Assembly: GCA_029262175.1 (NCBI GenBank)
Contig: JAJCZV010000114.1
Span: forward strand, 1-55,691
Reading direction: 5' to 3'
DNA: 55,691 bases
Source of the DNA: Gemmatimonadota bacterium
GTDB lineage: Bacteria > Gemmatimonadota > Gemmatimonadetes > Palauibacterales > Palauibacteraceae
The number at the start of each line of letters is the position of its first letter. The stretch's first letter is position 1. Under the pieces are notes generated by a model. That model saw nothing but the letters and a program-made list of their open reading frames with translations, had not been told where the DNA came from and did not search any database. This document shows positions 33,183-41,641 of this stretch, in pieces. Position numbers and translations under genes: made by a program.

Positions 33183-33607
33183 GATTTTGGGACGCGTCTG
33201 CGATCGTGCCGCTCTGCGTCGAAGAACCGAGATCTGAAACGATCGATCGAGCGTTCGAGCAGGATCCTGAAATGGTCGTCTGGTGGACGTCGCCCGTCGA
33301 GTGTGCTTCCGCGTTCGCGAGACTCGAGCGGGAGTCGGTCCTCGGTCCACGAGGGGTGGCCGCCGCGCTCGAACTGCTGCGGCAACTCGAGCGGCGCTGG
33401 TATGTAGTCGAACCTTCGTCCGGTCTTCGAGACCTCGCGAGTCAGCTGCTCAGGGTCCACGATCTACGCGCGGCGGACGCGCTTCAACTGGCTGCCGCCT
33501 GCGAGTGGAGCGGTCGACCGGCATCGGGAGCCTTCCTCACCTTCGACGGGCGGTTGTCGGCAGCGGCCCAACGCGAGGGCTTCACGGTGGAACCGATCGA
33601 GCCCTAG
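33179..33607 (+). CDS. vapC: VapC-type PIN ribonuclease toxin
   Basis: 142 residues from GTG 33179. The PIN-domain acidic residues are in place: FWDASAIVPL (Asp5), VECASAFARLE (Glu), RAADALQLAAA (Asp) and LTFDGRLSAAA (Asp). These bind the Mg ion that cleaves tRNA or rRNA in VapC toxins. Overlaps vapB by four bases. Confidence 0.9.
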   Translation: MRFWDASAIVPLCVEEPRSETIDRAFEQDPEMVVWWTSPVECASAFARLERESVLGPRGVAAALELLRQLERRWYVVEPSSGLRDLASQLLRVHDLRAADALQLAAACEWSGRPASGAFLTFDGRLSAAAQREGFTVEPIEP

Positions 33608-33703
33608 GCGATCACCCCCTCTTGAGACGTATCCATCGCGCTTCGTGGCTCGCAACCGCAATCTGGGGGTGCGAATCCGTTTAACATTCCGGCTGCTCTT
33701 GTC

Positions 33704-34507
33704 GTGCCCGAATCGGATCCGAAGACGAACGTGAGCCTCTCGAAAGCCATGAAGCCTGCAGACGGCGAAGGGGGACGTGCCGCAGTCCACGGTGGGCGGG
33801 CACGTGCAGCGGACGCTTCTGCTCTCGCGCGGCGTGCGTCCCGGCGACAGCTTCCCAAGGAAGTCGCGGCGCTGATCGACTCGACGCCTGCCGATCGGGA
33901 CGACGCGTGGGAGAGGTTCGTGGCTCGCTACACACGCCTGCTACTGCACACCGCCCACTCGAGGTCCAATGCCCACGACGGCGCGATGGATCGGTACACC
34001 TTCATCCTCGAGCAACTACGCGCCGACGACTTCAAGCGTTTGCGAACGTTCGCGTCGGACGGGCGCGGTAGCTTCTCGACCTGGCTCGTCGTGGTGGCGC
34101 GCCGGTTGTGCGAGGATTATCGGCGCCGCCGGGACGGTCGGCCACAGAGTCGAACGAACGAGGGAGACGAACGAGCTCGTTTGACGTTCCAAATCCGACG
34201 CATGCTGACCACACTGGACCTGGCCGAAGCCGACTGGTCGCACGTGGCGGATCCCTCGCGACGCAATCCGGAGATCCGTCTTCGAGAGGTGGAGCTTCGA
34301 AAGGCGCTCGGGGAGGCGATGGCCAGCCTCGAGCCCCGCGACCGCCTGCTGCTCAAGCTTCGCTTCGAATATGATCTGACGGCGGGTGAAATCGCGCAGC
34401 TCCTTCAGTTGCCGACCCAATTCCACGTTTACCGGCGCCTGCGGTCAAGGCTTGCGGGGCTCAAGCGACGCCTCGAAGCGCGGGGCGTGAGAGATGCTGC
34501 CCCGTGA
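33704..34507 (+). CDS. ECF-type sigma factor
   Basis: 267 residues from GTG 33704; an ATG at 33749 would drop 15. Region 2 runs from WERFVARYTRLLLHTA through FSTWLVVVARRLCEDYRRRR. Region 4 is SLEPRDRLLLKLRFEYDLTA then GEIAQLLQLPTQFHVYRRLR. Between them is an unusually long charged linker. The N-terminal 50 residues are a disordered basic extension. Overlaps the anti-sigma gene by four bases and heads the operon with the CHAT lipoprotein. Confidence 0.88.
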   Translation: MPESDPKTNVSLSKAMKPADGEGGRAAVHGGRARAADASALARRASRRQLPKEVAALIDSTPADRDDAWERFVARYTRLLLHTAHSRSNAHDGAMDRYTFILEQLRADDFKRLRTFASDGRGSFSTWLVVVARRLCEDYRRRRDGRPQSRTNEGDERARLTFQIRRMLTTLDLAEADWSHVADPSRRNPEIRLREVELRKALGEAMASLEPRDRLLLKLRFEYDLTAGEIAQLLQLPTQFHVYRRLRSRLAGLKRRLEARGVRDAAP

Positions 34508-35106
34508 ACCCGATTCACGACCCGCAAGACGAGCATCTAGTAGCCGAAGACCTGGCGGCTCTGCTCGCCGGCGATGTCTCGGCGCGCGAACGAGAACGCC
34601 TCGAGGCACATCTTGCGGAGTGCAGCATCTGTTGCGACGAGTTCGTGGACATGGCCCGCATCGAACGGGAGCGCAAACGCGCGCGAAGAGGGCGACAGGG
34701 ACGGGCGCTGATTCCAGTCGCACTCGGGCTCATCGGTGTGGCCGTCTTGGTCGCACGCCCAACGTTCGACCGAGACGAGGGGCCATCGTTTCGGGCGTCT
34801 GATTCGCCTGCGTTTGTCGCGGCCGAGCCGCTCGCCGCCCGCGCGCCGGACGACGCCGCCGAGGTCCCGCGAGATTCTCTGGTATTCGTCTGGCGACCGG
34901 TCGAGCCCGACGCCTTCTATACGATCACGCTGACCGACGACCGAGCGCGCCCCGTCTGGCGCGGAGCGACTCGGGACACCCTAATCATGATAGAGGATGA
35001 CGTAGATCTGGCCAGGGGGGCGCGATATTTATGGAGCGTTACCGCTTTGCTGTCGACGGGCGAATCCATCGCCATGGACGAGGTTCGCCGGTTACGCATC
35101 CGCTAG
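34504..35106 (+). CDS. Zinc-finger anti-sigma factor
   Basis: 200 residues. HLAECSICC (about 36-44) is the zf-HC2 His-x3-Cys-x2-Cys anti-sigma zinc site. A basic stretch leads to one membrane helix (LIPVALGLIGVAVLVA, about 68-83). The periplasmic C-terminus is a fibronectin-like beta-sandwich (FVWRPVEPDAFYTITLTDD then YLWSVTALLSTGE). It presumably holds the upstream sigma factor at the membrane until an outside signal arrives. The stop codon shares one base with the GTG start of the CHAT lipoprotein gene. Confidence 0.85.
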   Translation: MNPIHDPQDEHLVAEDLAALLAGDVSARERERLEAHLAECSICCDEFVDMARIERERKRARRGRQGRALIPVALGLIGVAVLVARPTFDRDEGPSFRASDSPAFVAAEPLAARAPDDAAEVPRDSLVFVWRPVEPDAFYTITLTDDRARPVWRGATRDTLIMIEDDVDLARGARYLWSVTALLSTGESIAMDEVRRLRIR

Positions 35107-38024
35107 TGATCCGTGGGACGGCGCGGCACCGTGCGGCGCTGGTCGTCGTCTTCGCAGTGTCCTCATGGTCGTGTGACGAAGAGGCGGGCCAGACGTCGAC
35201 GATTCCCGTCGTCTCCTCGGCCTCGACCAACACGCTCGAAGGCATGGACGTCAGCGCCTTGCCGGGGCTGATCGACGAGGCCACGGATCTGTACTACTCG
35301 GGCGACTACGACGCCGCACGGGCGCTGCTTGCGTTTGTGGCCGAGCGAGGCGCGAGGGCCGGCGACCCGGCGGTCGAGGCGCGCGCGGAGACCTGGCTCG
35401 GACTGGCAGCGTGGCGTCAGGGGAACCTGGGTGACGCGCGCCGACATGGCGAAGCCGCACTCGCCTTGAAGATCGGGGCCGGACTCGAAGATCAGCTCTC
35501 GCGGTCCTACAACGCGCTGGGCTTGGTCGCATGGTACGAGACCCGTCTTGCCGAGGCGGAGGCGCATTTCGAGCACGCGGTCGAGTGGGGTAGAAAGACC
35601 GGTGATGCGGGCCGAGTGGCCGCGGCGGCCGGCAACCTCGGCCTCGTCCAGTCGGATCTCGGAGAATTCGACGCCGCACGGCGCGCGTTCGAAGCGCTCC
35701 GAGATGCGGGTCGCGCGCGCGAAGACCGCGGACAAGAAGCGAACGGGCTTACGAATCTCGGGATGTTGAGCACGCTGATCGGCGATCCAGCGTCCGCGAT
35801 CCCACACCTGCAAGCGGCTCGCGAGATCTACCGTGAGCTCGACAGCGCCACCGAGGAAGCGGCCATACGACAGCTCGCCGACGCCTATCTGGAGCTCGGC
35901 GATCTAGGGCGCGCGCGAGCGCACTATGACACAGCCCTGTCGCTCGCCAACGCTTTCGATCAAAAGGGGGCTGCGGCGGCGAGTCGGGAAATGCTGGCGG
36001 ACGTCTATCTTCACACGGGCAACCCGCAGGCCGCACTTCAGCGGTTTGGCGACGCCCGGCGTGACTATGAAGCGATGGGAATGCGGACCGAGGTGGGGCG
36101 AACCGCTCGCGGGGAAGGGCTCGCCTATTTGGAGCTCGGCGACCTTCAGCGCGCCTCGGTACGGTTCCGAGAAGCACTCCAGATTCACCGGGATACGAAC
36201 GTCCCGTTCGAGGAGCTATCGGATCAACTGTTGCTTGCCGAGGTCGCCGAGCAGACGAACGTGCATGCGGATGCGGACTCCTGGCTCGCGGAGGCCTCGA
36301 GCTTGGCAGAGCGGTTGGACGCTCGATCCGCGCGTCTACAGGCTGGGATCGCAGCCGCGCAGATGGCCGAGCGACGGGGCGACCCTAGCCGCGCGCTGGA
36401 GATACTCGCCGACCTAGATCCCTGGCTCGACGCCGGCGACTACTCCCTCGAGTGGCAGGCCGAGGCTCTCGCGGCCCGCGCACACGCCGCACTCGGCCAT
36501 GCGGATGCGTCGCTCACCGCAGGCAGACGCGCCGTTGAAAGCGTAGAACGCGTGCGTGGCGGGATCGGATCCGCAGCGCTTCGAACCAGCTTCGTGGCGG
36601 CCCGGCGTGAGACCTACGGTGCGCTGGTGGTCGCACTCTTGGCCGCTGGCCGTCCTGATGAGGCGTTCCACGTGTCCGACGCGGCCCGAGGTCGCGCGCT
36701 GATGGAACACCTCGCGTCGACGTCACGCGAGAGCGGACTCGACGCGACAGCCGAGTGGCTGGCCACAGCCGACCAAGTCCTGCGGCGAGTGGATCAGCTT
36801 TCGACGTCGTTGAACGATCTGAGGCGTGAAACGCGGGACGATGACGACCGCTTCGAAGCGGAGCTGGCCGAAAGGGGAAGACGTTTGGTGGCCGCGCGGG
36901 CCGAGTACGAAACGCTGCTAGAGACGTCACCGGCGGGATCTCCGGGCGCGCTCATCCTGGGGTTGGGATCTCCAACTGTGGCCGAGATCGGCGCGGTATT
37001 GAGGCCCGATGAAGCGATCGTGCAATACCTCGTCACCGAGGACCGCTTGCTCGCGCTCGTGCTTTCTCAGGCCGGCGTCGTAGCCTTCGAACAAGCGAGC
37101 GGCATCGAGGATGTAGCGACCTCGGTTTCGTTCGCGCGTCGTCTCATCCAGGATCCGACGTCCGACGAGTCCACCCGTCGAAGTGTCTTGGAGGGTCTGC
37201 ACGAGCTTCTCATGGAGCCGCTCGCGGCAGCTGGGGTGCTGGCGGGTCGAAGCCGTCTCCTCATCGTCCCGCACGGAGCCCTGACATATCTCCCGTTTGC
37301 CGCACTCATCGACCCGGCGACAGGGAGGTATCTGGTAGAAGACTACACCGTCACGCAACTGCCCTCCGCGGCGGTGTTGCCGGCACTGCGAGGTCGCGCG
37401 GGACGCCCCGCGGTCCACGGCGCTTCCGATTTTCAGGCATTCGCGCCCTTCCACCGCGACTTGCCGGGGTCGTTGGAGGAAGTCGAGACCCTCGGTGCGA
37501 CGTCCGGCGCGGAGACGCGAATCGGAGATCGCGCGACGGAAAGTGAAATACGGGGAGCCTTGGCGAACGCGCGGATCGTTCACATCGCCACGCACGGGGT
37601 GCTGAACGGTCGCAACCCGATGTTCTCGCACCTCGAGGTCCATCCCGATCGTGACGCGGTCGTTGAATCGGATGGCCGGCTCGAGGTGCATGAAATTCTC
37701 GGGCTGGAGGTTCGAAGCGACCTCGTCTTTTTGTCCGGGTGCGACACCGGGCTCGGGAGATCCGGTTCCGGAGCGGTTGAACCCGGGGAGGACTACGCGA
37801 CGCTGGCTCGAGCGCTGCTCTACGCGGGAGCGCGCGACGTCGTGGCGACGCTTTGGCCGCTCGAAGATCGCGCCGCCGCCCGCTTCGCGGTCGGGTTCTA
37901 CGGGGCGTTCGAGAGCCAGGGGGCGGCGGTGGCGCTGGCAGCGGCCCAACGACGGATGATCGAGTCGGCCGAGTTCGCCTCGCCCGCATACTGGGCGTCG
38001 TACGTCCTCTCCGGATCCGGATAG
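35106..38024 (+). CDS. TPR-CHAT lipoprotein, caspase-like
   Basis: 972 residues from GTG 35106 (TAGTG overlap with the anti-sigma gene). The signal ends at a lipobox-like SWSC, so the protein is probably exported and lipidated. About ten TPR units follow (for example SYNALGLVAWYETRLAEAEA, AGNLGLVQSDLGEFDAARRA), to about residue 560. A coiled coil (RVDQLSTSLNDLRRETRDDD) links to the C-terminal CHAT domain: VPHGALTYLPFAALID, HIATHGVLNG with the catalytic His, and FLSGCDTGLG with the catalytic Cys. CHAT is a clan CD caspase-like protease fold. Both catalytic residues are present, so proteolysis in the envelope, possibly as a signal arm for the sigma/anti-sigma pair, is plausible but unproven. 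Confidence 0.87.
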   Translation: MIRGTARHRAALVVVFAVSSWSCDEEAGQTSTIPVVSSASTNTLEGMDVSALPGLIDEATDLYYSGDYDAARALLAFVAERGARAGDPAVEARAETWLGLAAWRQGNLGDARRHGEAALALKIGAGLEDQLSRSYNALGLVAWYETRLAEAEAHFEHAVEWGRKTGDAGRVAAAAGNLGLVQSDLGEFDAARRAFEALRDAGRAREDRGQEANGLTNLGMLSTLIGDPASAIPHLQAAREIYRELDSATEEAAIRQLADAYLELGDLGRARAHYDTALSLANAFDQKGAAAASREMLADVYLHTGNPQAALQRFGDARRDYEAMGMRTEVGRTARGEGLAYLELGDLQRASVRFREALQIHRDTNVPFEELSDQLLLAEVAEQTNVHADADSWLAEASSLAERLDARSARLQAGIAAAQMAERRGDPSRALEILADLDPWLDAGDYSLEWQAEALAARAHAALGHADASLTAGRRAVESVERVRGGIGSAALRTSFVAARRETYGALVVALLAAGRPDEAFHVSDAARGRALMEHLASTSRESGLDATAEWLATADQVLRRVDQLSTSLNDLRRETRDDDDRFEAELAERGRRLVAARAEYETLLETSPAGSPGALILGLGSPTVAEIGAVLRPDEAIVQYLVTEDRLLALVLSQAGVVAFEQASGIEDVATSVSFARRLIQDPTSDESTRRSVLEGLHELLMEPLAAAGVLAGRSRLLIVPHGALTYLPFAALIDPATGRYLVEDYTVTQLPSAAVLPALRGRAGRPAVHGASDFQAFAPFHRDLPGSLEEVETLGATSGAETRIGDRATESEIRGALANARIVHIATHGVLNGRNPMFSHLEVHPDRDAVVESDGRLEVHEILGLEVRSDLVFLSGCDTGLGRSGSGAVEPGEDYATLARALLYAGARDVVATLWPLEDRAAARFAVGFYGAFESQGAAVALAAAQRRMIESAEFASPAYWASYVLSGSG

Positions 38025-38129
38025 ACGATGGATCAAAACTACGCTCCGCATCCGTTCATCAGTTTGATGCGCGTGACGCGCTTCCGCCGATGCCAGAATT
38101 CAATGCGAGCTAATCCGAGGTCAGACGCC

Positions 38130-39281
38130 ATGCCGATCGCGATGCACGTCGCTCGAACGTTTCCACGCCGCGCGGGCTCCGCACAGAGTCGCGAGGGACG
38201 ACTGCACCCTCGTCGTTGGAGCCGCCGTGTCGCCCTCTTCGCGACAACGCTGCTGTTCGCATGCCACGCGCCCGGAGATCCGGACAGCCTCGCCGGACCA
38301 CCTAGCGCAGCGTCCGGCAAGGCGGGCGGAAAAATCACGGTCATCGCGATCGACCCTAACGAGGTGGACCAGGGGACCGTCGCGATGGATCTCCTCGTTT
38401 CCGGTACCGGGTTCGAAGCTGGCAGCGCCGTGTCCTTTCAGCTCAAGGGAAAAACCACCAAGAAGCTCTCCACGAACTCCACAACCTTCGTAAGCGCGAC
38501 CGAGCTCATCGCCAACGTGGATGTCGCGATCGACGCGGAAGCAGCCGACTACGATGTCGTCGTTCGCAAGGGACCGACGAAGGGCGTCGGTAGCGAGCTC
38601 CTGCGGGTGAAGCTCACGGGCCCGGTCAATCCGGAGGAAGGGCTGTCCGTGACGTTCGACGGGACACAGACGGGGATCGCGGGGGACGGGCGCGACGCGG
38701 ATGGCGACGGTGCACCGGATCCGTACGATCACGGGGTCGACCGAGTCGAAGCGCTCATCCTTCATGGTAACGGGAACTTCCGCTTGGATCCGGTAGTCGC
38801 CAACCAAGGCCCGCGCTGCCTGACGGTGCGTGTTCTCGAAGATGGAGACGCGGATGGCGACGGTGCTGCGGGCGAGCTTCTGTTTGGTCCGACGTGTCTG
38901 GATCCCGATTGGATGACCACCGCGCCGATCTTCGGAGGGCCGATCTTTCGAGACATCGCTGCGGACGGGATTCCCCGTTTGGTCAACGGCAATCTGGAGT
39001 TCGCGGCGTCACGCAAGGCGATCTACCGCGTTCGCTTTGGGCGCGATGACTGCCTCGGGTCGGAGGCCGCCGTGGCGAACGCGGCCAAGATGATGACGTT
39101 GGCGCGTGACGACGGCGGGACTCCGGGGGATCCGGACGACGACATCTGGACGCTGTCCGGAGATCGCGCAACGTTCTGTCACGTGGAGCTTCGAGGCCAA
39201 ACGCACCGCAACATCGAACCGCCGGTCGACGTACGTGTGCCGTTCCTGATGACGATCCGAAAACTCGCCGCCGGCAACTGA
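38130..39281 (+). CDS. Secreted lipoprotein with an IPT/TIG-like domain
   Basis: 383 residues from ATG 38130 (GAGG ten bases upstream). After an Arg-rich start (RRWSRRVALFATTLLFAC) comes a lipobox Cys. Residues about 70-170 look like an IPT/TIG Ig-like fold (VIAIDPNEVDQGTVAMDLLV then SGTGFEAGSAVSF). An Asp-rich stretch (GDGRDADGDGAPDPYDHG) resembles a calcium-binding thrombospondin type 3 motif. The C-terminal 180 residues share a layout with the next gene (DGVD/HGVD then NFRLD, and IWTLSGDRATFC). Function unknown; likely surface-exposed. Confidence 0.7.
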   Translation: MPIAMHVARTFPRRAGSAQSREGRLHPRRWSRRVALFATTLLFACHAPGDPDSLAGPPSAASGKAGGKITVIAIDPNEVDQGTVAMDLLVSGTGFEAGSAVSFQLKGKTTKKLSTNSTTFVSATELIANVDVAIDAEAADYDVVVRKGPTKGVGSELLRVKLTGPVNPEEGLSVTFDGTQTGIAGDGRDADGDGAPDPYDHGVDRVEALILHGNGNFRLDPVVANQGPRCLTVRVLEDGDADGDGAAGELLFGPTCLDPDWMTTAPIFGGPIFRDIAADGIPRLVNGNLEFAASRKAIYRVRFGRDDCLGSEAAVANAAKMMTLARDDGGTPGDPDDDIWTLSGDRATFCHVELRGQTHRNIEPPVDVRVPFLMTIRKLAAGN

Positions 39282-39312
39282 TGGCGTAAACTCACGGCGG
39301 CGCATCCGTATC

Positions 39313-39347
39313 CCAGATGAAGAGGAGACCACTCACTCTTCATCTGG
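39313..39347 (+). promoter_or_regulatory. 12-bp hairpin touching the next ribosome site
   Basis: CCAGATGAAGAG and CTCTTCATCTGG pair perfectly around an 11-base loop. The 3' arm ends in the GG of GGAG, the ribosome site of the gene starting at 39357. It could be a terminator for the upstream gene (no T-run) or a hairpin that limits translation of the downstream one. Confidence 0.6.
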
Positions 39348-39356
39348 AGCACGGAT

Positions 39357-40088
39357 ATGTCGATCAAGTTCGTCCCGTTGACGTCGGGCTTCCTCGCGCT
39401 CGCGGTGGGCGCCTGCCAGTCATCTCCCGTCGCCGTATCGGAACAAGAATCACCACCAATCGCCTTCGCCAAGGGGGGTAACGGAAACGGTGGTGGCGGC
39501 CCGCCGAGTGGGAGCAGCACTTCGCTCGACGTCGAGTTCGATGACGGCATGGGTGGCCTCGCTTCAGACGGCGGAGGCATGTATTCCGACGGCGTCGATG
39601 ACGTCCGAGCCATCATTGCGGACGACGACAACTTCAGCTTCGACGCCAGCACGAAGAAAAAGTCGGCGACACGGCTCGTCGACGTCGTGATCACGACTCC
39701 GGATAGCGTTTCTTCGCGTGGTCTCGTCGACTTGATCGGGCAGAGTAAGGACCTGTGTCCAGCCAACCAGTTCGCCGGGTGCCAGCCGGGGGAGGTCGAC
39801 GCTGCCCTCGGCGCGATGGCGGTCGGCGACACTCTGCCCCTGATCATCACGTTCCGCTGGGTGGAAGGCTCGACGGAGCATCGGCTCAAGTACGGTCTGG
39901 GGTGCGCGAGCAACGTGGACCGCATTCCGAGCAAGCGCGCCACGGCGATTCGTACGGCAACCGAATGGCAGATTTTCGGATCGGATGCGACGTGGTGCAC
40001 CTACCCCACCCACGGGAACGCGCCGCCGGTGACGGTGAGTGCTGACGCGGTCGCGGATTTCTCGCTATCGCTTACACCGCGGCCGTAG
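39357..40088 (+). CDS. Secreted lipoprotein, paralogue of the upstream one
   Basis: 243 residues with a short signal and a lipobox (AVGAC). A Gly-rich linker (KGGNGNGGGGPPSGSS) precedes a domain with YSDGVDDVRAII, DNFSFD, HRLKYGLGCAS and WQIFGSDATWCTY. The same sequence of blocks occurs in the C-terminus of the gene at 38130 (HGVDRVEALI, NFRLD, YRVRFGRDDC, IWTLSGDRATFC), so the two are diverged paralogues. Four conserved Cys suggest disulfides outside the cell. Function unknown. Confidence 0.7.
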   Translation: MSIKFVPLTSGFLALAVGACQSSPVAVSEQESPPIAFAKGGNGNGGGGPPSGSSTSLDVEFDDGMGGLASDGGGMYSDGVDDVRAIIADDDNFSFDASTKKKSATRLVDVVITTPDSVSSRGLVDLIGQSKDLCPANQFAGCQPGEVDAALGAMAVGDTLPLIITFRWVEGSTEHRLKYGLGCASNVDRIPSKRATAIRTATEWQIFGSDATWCTYPTHGNAPPVTVSADAVADFSLSLTPRP

Positions 40089-40093
40089 GGGGG

Positions 40094-41251
40094 ATGATGG
40101 CCGAGATACGGGGCGAGCACCGACGCGTGGTAACGGTCGTTGCGAGCATGCGCCGGGTCGTTGACCGATTCGCCGGGGCCGTCGGTTTGTTCGGTGGCTT
40201 GGTCGCGATGGTGACCGCGTGCGGTGGCCCCATGGAGGTCGCCAGTGGGGCGCCGCCGCCGCCTCCCGATGTTTGCGTAGGTCTTCCGAGTCCGACGACG
40301 ATTCCAGCAGCGGATCCCCGACCCACGCCACCCACATTGGGGACGGCCCCGGTCGCCACACGTCTCCACGACGACGACGCTCAACAAGAGTGGCCTGTGG
40401 TATACGAAGACCGCGTGGTTTGGTCGGACAATCGCTCGGGAAGTTGGGACATCTTTCTTCTAGACCTCACGACTGGGCAGGAGAGACAGATCACGACCGA
40501 TTCTGGCGACGATCAGTTCCCGGATCTGTGGGGTGACTTCATCGTCTACCAGTCCGATCGGAACGGCGGGTCCGACGTCTACTTGTTCGATCTTAACACG
40601 GGAATTGAGGAGCGGATTTCCGACGGCACCGGTATCGACATCAATCCACGGTTGCACGACGATTTAGTCGTGTACGAATCACGTGTCGGGGGCCAGCCGT
40701 CCGTACGACGATTCAACCGAGCGACCGGAGGAACCGCGACGCTCGCGCGCGAAGCCGCTCAACCCGAGGTCTCGGCGGAGTGGGTCGTTTGGGCCGGGCT
40801 CGTTTCGGGAACGCTCGAAGTGTTCGCCATGAACCGAGCGAACTCGTGCGTGCACCGCGTGACGACATCGGCCGGGGCGCAGCGGCCCGCCGTGGGAACG
40901 ACCCACGTGGCCTTCGAGGTGCGTTCCACGACGGACGAAGCGCCACTGGATGTCGTGAGTCTCGAGACGGGGGCGCGCACGCGCCTCTCCCCCTATCGCA
41001 CGTTCAACGCGGACGTCTCCGGTTCAACGGTCGTGTGGTCCGATCGAAGGTACGACGACCCGACGACCCAGGTGCGCGAGCTCGAAATTCTTTCGTTCGA
41101 TCTGCTTTCCGGGACGGAGCGCGCGCTCACCGCCGATGCATTCGCGCAGATCACGCCATCGATTTGGGGCGGCCGCGTCGTGTGGTCCGGCATCGAGAGC
41201 CAAGACATCAACGACGACCTCGACGTCTACGTCCTCGACTTGGAGCCCTAG
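40094..41251 (+). CDS. TolB-like propeller lipoprotein
   Basis: 385 residues. A hydrophobic stretch ending VTAC (near residue 43) is the lipobox; starting at an internal Met (MRRVVDRF) would give a more usual signal length. The rest is six propeller blades with the pattern VVYEDRVVWSDNRSGSWDIF, FIVYQSDRNGGSDVYLFDL and VVWSGIESQDINDDLDVYVL. This is the surface-protein type often called TolB- or PD40-like. Five bases separate it from the preceding gene, so it closes the operon that begins with the sigma factor. Confidence 0.75.
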   Translation: MMAEIRGEHRRVVTVVASMRRVVDRFAGAVGLFGGLVAMVTACGGPMEVASGAPPPPPDVCVGLPSPTTIPAADPRPTPPTLGTAPVATRLHDDDAQQEWPVVYEDRVVWSDNRSGSWDIFLLDLTTGQERQITTDSGDDQFPDLWGDFIVYQSDRNGGSDVYLFDLNTGIEERISDGTGIDINPRLHDDLVVYESRVGGQPSVRRFNRATGGTATLAREAAQPEVSAEWVVWAGLVSGTLEVFAMNRANSCVHRVTTSAGAQRPAVGTTHVAFEVRSTTDEAPLDVVSLETGARTRLSPYRTFNADVSGSTVVWSDRRYDDPTTQVRELEILSFDLLSGTERALTADAFAQITPSIWGGRVVWSGIESQDINDDLDVYVLDLEP

Positions 41252-41370
41252 GAGCCGGAGCACTCCAGTGCGTTCAGCTGCAACGGGTAGAGCATAGCGC
41301 CGCCCCCGCCTCCCGCGCGGTCGGGAAAAGCGATTGCGGTCCGCACGGCACCCGAGCCAAGGGTATGGCG

Positions 41371-41498
41371 CTGTCGTCGTGGGGGATCCTCAGCGTGCGC
41401 TGAAAGTCGATCCCCAGCCGGGCGTCTTCCTGGACCTCGGCAAACGAGAACGGCAAGCGTCGTTCGTGAGCTCGATCATAGGTAGCTGAGTTCATGGG
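41371..41498 (-). pseudogene. 5' scrap of the 31301-family gene
   Basis: On the minus strand PFSFAEVQEDARLGIDFQRT then LRIPHDD matches the start of the 342-residue protein at 31301 (QFSFPEVHKEARLDIDFQRT, LRIPDDG), and the DNA around GGGGATCCTCAGCGTGCGC is nearly the same. Homology stops after about 40 codons. The rest of 41252-41641 holds nothing else I can support except the upstream region of the peptidase. Confidence 0.7.
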
Positions 41499-41641
41499 CA
41501 CGCCCCTCCCGTGCTCGAGCACGTCTTGCCCCACCAATGGCCACGTTGTCCCCCGGTTGTCGGCTCCTCGTCAAATCCACAGCTTTGGGTCTCGGCCACC
41601 GTGATACAGCGTCATGCCTCCGCCCAGGGAGCACCAAGTCC

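Noticed and set aside
36927..38051. 374-codon minus-strand frame under the CHAT domain
   Set aside because: Shadow of the CHAT gene; GC-rich antisense frames are long by chance.
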